Origin: Struthidea cinerea
Lineage: Eukaryota > Chordata > Aves > Passeriformes > Corcoracidae
NCBI GenBank assembly: GCA_013397865.1
Contig: VZTI01005569.1
Span: 178,032-242,031 of the forward strand
Length of the DNA: 64,000 nt
Direction: 5' to 3'
In this document: positions 63,801 through 64,000 of the stretch, piece by piece
How the letters are laid out: each line of letters begins with the position of its first letter
How positions within the stretch are numbered: the stretch's first letter is position 1
Notes under the pieces: model-generated
What the model was told of the DNA's origin: nothing
The model's database searches: none
What the model saw: only the letters and a program-made list of their open reading frames with translations
Program-made: the position numbers and the translations under genes

Positions 63801-64000
63801 AAGTTATAAAACATCCATTGTGTAAATTGTGATGACATGGAAGCATTCAGGTTACTACACAAACTCATCTTTTCCTTTTTCAGGGTGTTCTAAGGATACA
63901 CTTTATCGAAGCTCAGGACCTGGAGGGGAAAGATACTTACTTAAAAGGGATTGTCAAAGGAAAGTCAGATCCTTATGGAATCATCCGTGTGGGCAACCAA
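6484..64000 (+). CDS. ESYT2: ESYT2, extended synaptotagmin 2 (exons 1-9, 3' end outside window)
   Basis: Extended synaptotagmin 2 is an ER-anchored tether of ER-plasma membrane contact sites that transfers glycerolipids through its SMP domain and binds the plasma membrane through Ca2+- and phosphoinositide-responsive C2 domains. The coding join is 6484-6837, 37833-37874, 38461-38595, 40369-40445, 46212-46284, 47095-47184, 58286-58341, 63148-63268 and 63884-64000. All junctions are GT/AG and keep one open frame of 355 codons, running off the right edge. Order of parts: Pro/Ala-rich head (1-40), hydrophobic ER hairpin (about 51-81), linker, SMP domain (about 119-315), start of C2A (from about 317). 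Motifs DTERAEWLNKTVKQMWPF, VKVYTENVDKRQI and LLEINWTGLTNLLDVPGL match ESYT2 rather than ESYT1 or ESYT3. The human protein is about 900 residues, so well over half is missing here. Start chosen at 6484 (A at -3; protein similarity to the hairpin region begins soon after); in-frame upstream ATG 6214 is an alternative. Confidence 0.96.
8593..8611. repeat. Poly-T run (19 T)
   Basis: An uninterrupted run of 19 T inside intron 1, preceded by GTAGA and followed by CTCCCTC. No recognised retroelement body adjoins it, so it is a plain homopolymer and a likely site of length variation. Confidence 0.85.
9779..9832. repeat. Two neighbouring related palindromes
   Basis: GGTCTTTA-TC-TAAAGACC (9779-9796) and AATGTCTTTA-TT-TAAAGACATT (9811-9832) are perfect inverted repeats with 8- and 10-base arms and 2-base centres. 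They share the core GTCTTTAT.TAAAGAC, so one may be a duplicate of the other. The function is unknown. Confidence 0.7.
19066..19723 (-). mobile_element. Solo LTR of an avian endogenous retrovirus, antisense in intron 1
   Basis: On the minus strand the element begins TGTATTGGATTCGCGTGGC at 19723 and ends ...GTCAAACCACAACA at 19066, the TG...CA form of an LTR of about 658 bp. The beginning and the CCACAACA-type end match a common avian ERV LTR family as I remember it. The G+C-rich interior (19160-19700) contrasts with the surrounding intron. No target-site duplication fits these ends. TCAGT occurs at 19061-19065 and again at 19736-19740, which would fit a 5-bp duplication only if the element ran on to 19735. 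No gag, pol or env sequence is present, so it is a recombination remnant. It lies opposite to the direction of ESYT2 transcription. Confidence 0.68.
24000..24145. repeat. Poly-T/TTTGG-rich low-complexity tract around an assembly gap
   Basis: Long T runs separated by GG and GGC (for example 24028-24050 and 24127-24140) stand on both sides of 28 undetermined bases at 24061-24088. Both flanks carry the same kind of sequence (GGGTTTTTTT...GGC then a long T run), so the missing part is probably more of the same tandem-like tract, and its true length is unknown. Confidence 0.8.
24061..24088. other. Assembly gap (28 N)
   Basis: Twenty-eight consecutive N bases lie inside a T-rich low-complexity tract of intron 1, where sequencing commonly fails. 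Confidence 0.98.
25059..25073. repeat. (AT)n microsatellite
   Basis: About seven AT units preceded by GTGTGTGC and followed by AGCATATGTGTATAT: a mixed TG/AT microsatellite in intron 1. Confidence 0.8.
29368..29373. repeat. Target-site duplication, left copy
   Basis: GAGGGG directly precedes the LTR at 29374 and is repeated exactly at 29921-29926 directly after it. Six-base duplications are typical of ERVK/betaretrovirus-like integrases. Confidence 0.8.
29374..29920 (-). mobile_element. Solo LTR (547 bp), ERVK-like, antisense in intron 1
   Basis: The element runs TGTCTCTTTG...CACCCCAACA on the plus strand, so on the minus strand it is TGTTGGGGTG...AGAGACA, a proper TG...CA LTR bounded by perfect 6-bp GAGGGG duplications. 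On the minus strand the order is: a U3-like part with a 50-base imperfect direct repeat (copies at about 29820-29859 and 29770-29806), an inverted CCAAT box (29704-29700), a GC box (29686-29676), and an AATAAA polyadenylation signal (29615-29610). This is a complete LTR promoter/terminator arrangement. It is markedly G+C- and CpG-rich in an A+T-rich intron, which suggests a fairly recent insertion. There is no internal viral sequence, so it is a solo LTR. The open frames seen across it are compositional. Confidence 0.85.
29921..29926. repeat. Target-site duplication, right copy
   Basis: GAGGGG follows the LTR end CCAACA at 29920 and matches 29368-29373 exactly. Confidence 0.8.
31634..31731 (-). 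mobile_element. CR1 LINE 3'-region fragment, antisense
   Basis: About 98 bases with the phrases GAGTTGGAAGTGACTC, GAGTCCAACTCCTGGCCCT and CACACCATGTGCCTGAGAGC, which are characteristic of the CR1 3' untranslated/terminal region in inverted orientation. The terminal repeat is missing and the fragment is truncated on both sides. Confidence 0.75.
34411..35880 (-). mobile_element. CR1 LINE, reverse-transcriptase part, antisense in intron 1
   Basis: The left edge ATCATAGAAT is the inverted CR1 tail, so the element reads right to left. On the minus strand, in order: GIHPRVLGQLAEV near 35790-35750, GNYKPLTL near 35645-35620, the HSILLEKLAAHGLD block near 35513-35470, and the C-terminal region with PLYTALARLHLESCGQFW and VQRRAVKM near 34960-34820. 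Stops and frameshifts interrupt it. The part between the GNYKPL and HSILLEKL blocks is much shorter than in intact CR1, so an internal deletion of about 100-150 bases is likely. It is 5' truncated, as most CR1 copies are. The right limit is approximate. Confidence 0.9.
36418..36441. repeat. Inverted repeat resembling mariner-type terminal sequence
   Basis: TGGTGCAAAA (36418-36427) and its exact reverse complement TTTTGCACCA (36432-36441) are separated by four bases. TTGGTGCAAAA is the outer part of terminal repeats of some mariner elements and the derived hairpins in mammals. No element body or TA duplication is seen, so this may be chance. Confidence 0.4.
36534..36578. repeat. Two abutting hairpins
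   Basis: TTTGTAATT (36534-36542) pairs with AATTACAAA (36549-36557), and ATTCTTTTA (36557-36565) pairs with TAAAAGAAT (36570-36578). The two perfect 9-base-arm hairpins share base 36557. They are A+T-rich, so chance is possible. Confidence 0.5.
37833..37874 (+). CDS. ESYT2: ESYT2 coding exon 2: start of SMP domain
   Basis: Fourteen codons (residues 119-132) reading VHFPDTERAEWLNK, phase 0 at both ends, acceptor TTTTTTAG, donor GTAAGG. This short exon begins the SMP domain; the DTERAEWLN motif is nearly invariant in ESYT2. It is too short to be found by open-frame length and was identified from protein similarity and splice signals. Confidence 0.95.
37875..38460 (+). other. ESYT2: ESYT2 intron 2 (586 bp)
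   Basis: Donor GTAAGG, acceptor TTTCTCCTTAG with a strong T-rich tract (38442-38454), phase 0. No repeat or RNA gene is seen. Confidence 0.93.
38461..38595 (+). CDS. ESYT2: ESYT2 coding exon 3: SMP domain
   Basis: Forty-five codons (residues 133-177), phase 0 at both ends, donor GTCAGT. It opens TVKQMWPFICQFIEKLF, the first amphipathic helix of the SMP fold, and continues through FRETIEPAVRGANNHL to the FTKIDIGHQ strand. The SMP domain forms a dimeric hydrophobic tube that carries lipids between membranes. Confidence 0.96.
38596..40368 (+). other. ESYT2: ESYT2 intron 3 (1.77 kb)
   Basis: Donor GTCAGT, acceptor TTGTTCCAG, phase 0. A+T-rich; open frames at 38685-38906 and 39210-39539 show no known domain. 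No repeat family recognised. Confidence 0.92.
40369..40445 (+). CDS. ESYT2: ESYT2 coding exon 4: SMP domain
   Basis: Residues 178-202 plus two bases of codon 203 (phase 2), donor GTAAAC. It encodes PLRINGVKVYTENVDKRQI and the strand LDLQI of the SMP barrel. Confidence 0.95.
44083..44140. repeat. 22-bp tandem repeat, about 2.6 copies
   Basis: The unit CAGTTTGTYACTATTTTTACTT starts at 44083 and 44105, and a partial third copy starts at 44127. The first two copies differ at one base (T/C), so this is a recent small duplication. Confidence 0.9.
44277..44345. repeat. Alternating A/T-rich tract
   Basis: Interrupted TATATATC-type repeats (TTATATATATCTATATATG, TATATTTATATATATCC, TATATCTATATATAG) in intron 4: a degenerate microsatellite. 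Confidence 0.85.
46212..46284 (+). CDS. ESYT2: ESYT2 coding exon 5: SMP domain
   Basis: The last base of codon 203 plus residues 204-227: FVGNCEIDLEIKRYFCRAG then VKSIQ. Phase 0 at the end. The donor is CAG/GTGGAA, which lacks the usual A/G-A-G-T at +3 to +6 and is the weakest donor of the gene in this window. The reading frame across the next junction to IHGTMRV is correct, so the site is very probably used. Confidence 0.94.
46285..47094 (+). other. ESYT2: ESYT2 intron 5 (810 bp)
   Basis: Weak-looking donor GTGGAA; strong acceptor with a long pyrimidine tract (47070-47090) ending CCACAG; phase 0. No repeat family recognised. Confidence 0.92.
47095..47184 (+). CDS. ESYT2: ESYT2 coding exon 6: SMP domain
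   Basis: Thirty codons (residues 228-257), phase 0 at both ends, donor GTAAGC. It encodes IHGTMRVILEPLIGDMP and then LIGALSLFFLRKP, central SMP strands lining the lipid tunnel. Relative to human ESYT2 the changes are conservative. Confidence 0.96.
55480..56789 (+). mobile_element. Rearranged CR1 LINE: ORF1-esterase piece joined to reverse-transcriptase piece
   Basis: The first part (about 55540-55945) resembles CR1 ORF1 with its SGNH/esterase-like domain: CLPG..IQDVV near 55735-55765 and the LLLHVGINSTSRGDLE block near 55803-55850, then GAQVV near 55903. From about 56020 on it is ORF2 reverse transcriptase: RAYLDFSKAFDIVF near 56063-56105, a RDLDKLEKCAS-type region near 56382, and the LGCIRRSIVS region near 56610. 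The endonuclease and the N-terminal part of reverse transcriptase between them are absent, so a deletion of 2 kb or more is likely. Many stops and frameshifts: dead. It lies in the same direction as ESYT2. Left limit uncertain. Confidence 0.75.
56761..56826. repeat. Inverted CR1 junction (head-to-head arms)
   Basis: The CR1 stretch at 56761-56776 (ATAATTAAGGTACTGG) recurs inverted at 56799-56814 (reverse complement ATGATTAAGGGACTGG, 14 of 16 matching). The sense CR1 therefore stops at about 56789 and a short antisense CR1 segment follows, to about 56826 or beyond. This looks like an inversion or a second fragment inserted in the opposite direction. Confidence 0.6.
57411..57439. repeat. Perfect hairpin, 13-bp arms, 3-base loop
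   Basis: TTCTGTTAACTTC (57411-57423) and GAAGTTAACAGAA (57427-57439) are exact reverse complements separated by TGT. Each arm contains GTTAAC. No mature RNA, element or gene can be assigned to it. Confidence 0.75.
58286..58341 (+). CDS. ESYT2: ESYT2 coding exon 7: SMP domain
   Basis: Residues 258-275 plus two bases of codon 276 (phase 2): LLEINWTGLTNLLDVPGL then N split across the junction. Donor AA/GTGAGT. The NWTGLTNLLD motif is a hallmark of extended synaptotagmins. Confidence 0.95.
58342..63147 (+). other. ESYT2: ESYT2 intron 7 (4.8 kb)
   Basis: Donor GTGAGT, acceptor TCTCCAACAG, phase 2. It has small direct duplications (GATAAAAATT twice at 60218-60237; CTAATAAACTATAT twice around 60322-60350) and T-rich tracts. 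No gene, RNA gene or retroelement recognised. Confidence 0.9.
63148..63268 (+). CDS. ESYT2: ESYT2 coding exon 8: end of SMP domain and linker
   Basis: The last base of codon 276 plus residues 277-316, phase 0 at the end, donor GTAAGC. It encodes GLSDTIILDIISNYLVLPNR, ITVPLVSEVQIAQLRFPIPK, finishing the SMP domain and the short linker into C2A. Confidence 0.96.
63269..63883 (+). other. ESYT2: ESYT2 intron 8 (615 bp)
   Basis: Donor GTAAGC, acceptor TTCCTTTTTCAG, phase 0. It contains a short TATT repeat (63468-63484). Nothing else recognised. Confidence 0.93.
63884..64000 (+). CDS. ESYT2: ESYT2 coding exon 9 (cut by window end): start of C2A
   Basis: Thirty-nine codons (residues 317-355) up to the last base of the window: GVLRIHFIEAQDLEGKD, then LKGIVKGKSDPYGIIRVGNQ. 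This is the first strand and first Ca2+-binding loop of the C2A domain; acidic residues D328, D333 and D345 are in place. The SDPY motif is the usual C2 signature. Whether the exon ends at or after the window edge cannot be seen. Confidence 0.95.

Overview
The window is vertebrate nuclear DNA, most likely from a bird. It holds one recognisable protein-coding gene, read left to right, set in A+T-rich non-coding DNA. The avian signs are several CR1 LINE copies ending in the typical TCTATGATT-type tail, avian-style LTRs (one beginning TGTATTGG on the minus strand), and an intron/exon layout encoding a protein very close to human extended synaptotagmin 2. I cannot name the species. I see no bacterial features, CRISPR array, operon or tRNA/rRNA gene.

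Layout. 1-6.0 kb: 5' flank, with a CR1 3' end (1-682, +), a probable solo LTR (1290-1650, -), a poorly preserved possible old CR1 relic (about 3560-4200, -) and otherwise unassigned sequence. 6.04-7.22 kb: a CpG island holding the ESYT2 promoter, 5' UTR (with an upstream ORF) and first coding exon (6484-6837). 6.8-37.8 kb: a 31-kb first intron carrying two antisense solo LTRs (19066-19723 and 29374-29920), a CR1 scrap (31634-31731, -) and a 1.5-kb CR1 (34411-35880, -). 37.8-64.0 kb: exons 2 to 9 at 37833-37874, 38461-38595, 40369-40445, 46212-46284, 47095-47184, 58286-58341, 63148-63268 and 63884-64000. Intron 6 holds a rearranged CR1 (about 55480-56830).

The nine exons join in one frame (118+14+45+25 2/3+24 1/3+30+18 2/3+40 1/3+39 codons = 355 residues). 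They encode the N-terminal ER-membrane hairpin, the whole SMP lipid-transfer domain and the first part of C2A. The rest of C2A and the later C2 domains lie beyond the right edge. ESYT2 anchors in the endoplasmic reticulum, bridges to the plasma membrane through its C2 domains, and moves lipids through the SMP dimer.

No new biological system was found. The best second-look items are: the 29.4-29.9 kb LTR with a perfect 6-bp target duplication; the composite CR1 in intron 6, which joins ORF1-esterase sequence directly to reverse-transcriptase sequence and ends in an inverted repeat; the uORF and start-site ambiguity of ESYT2, made worse by a two-base assembly gap; a cluster of three short hairpins near 36.4-36.6 kb; and a perfect 13-bp-arm hairpin at 57411-57439.
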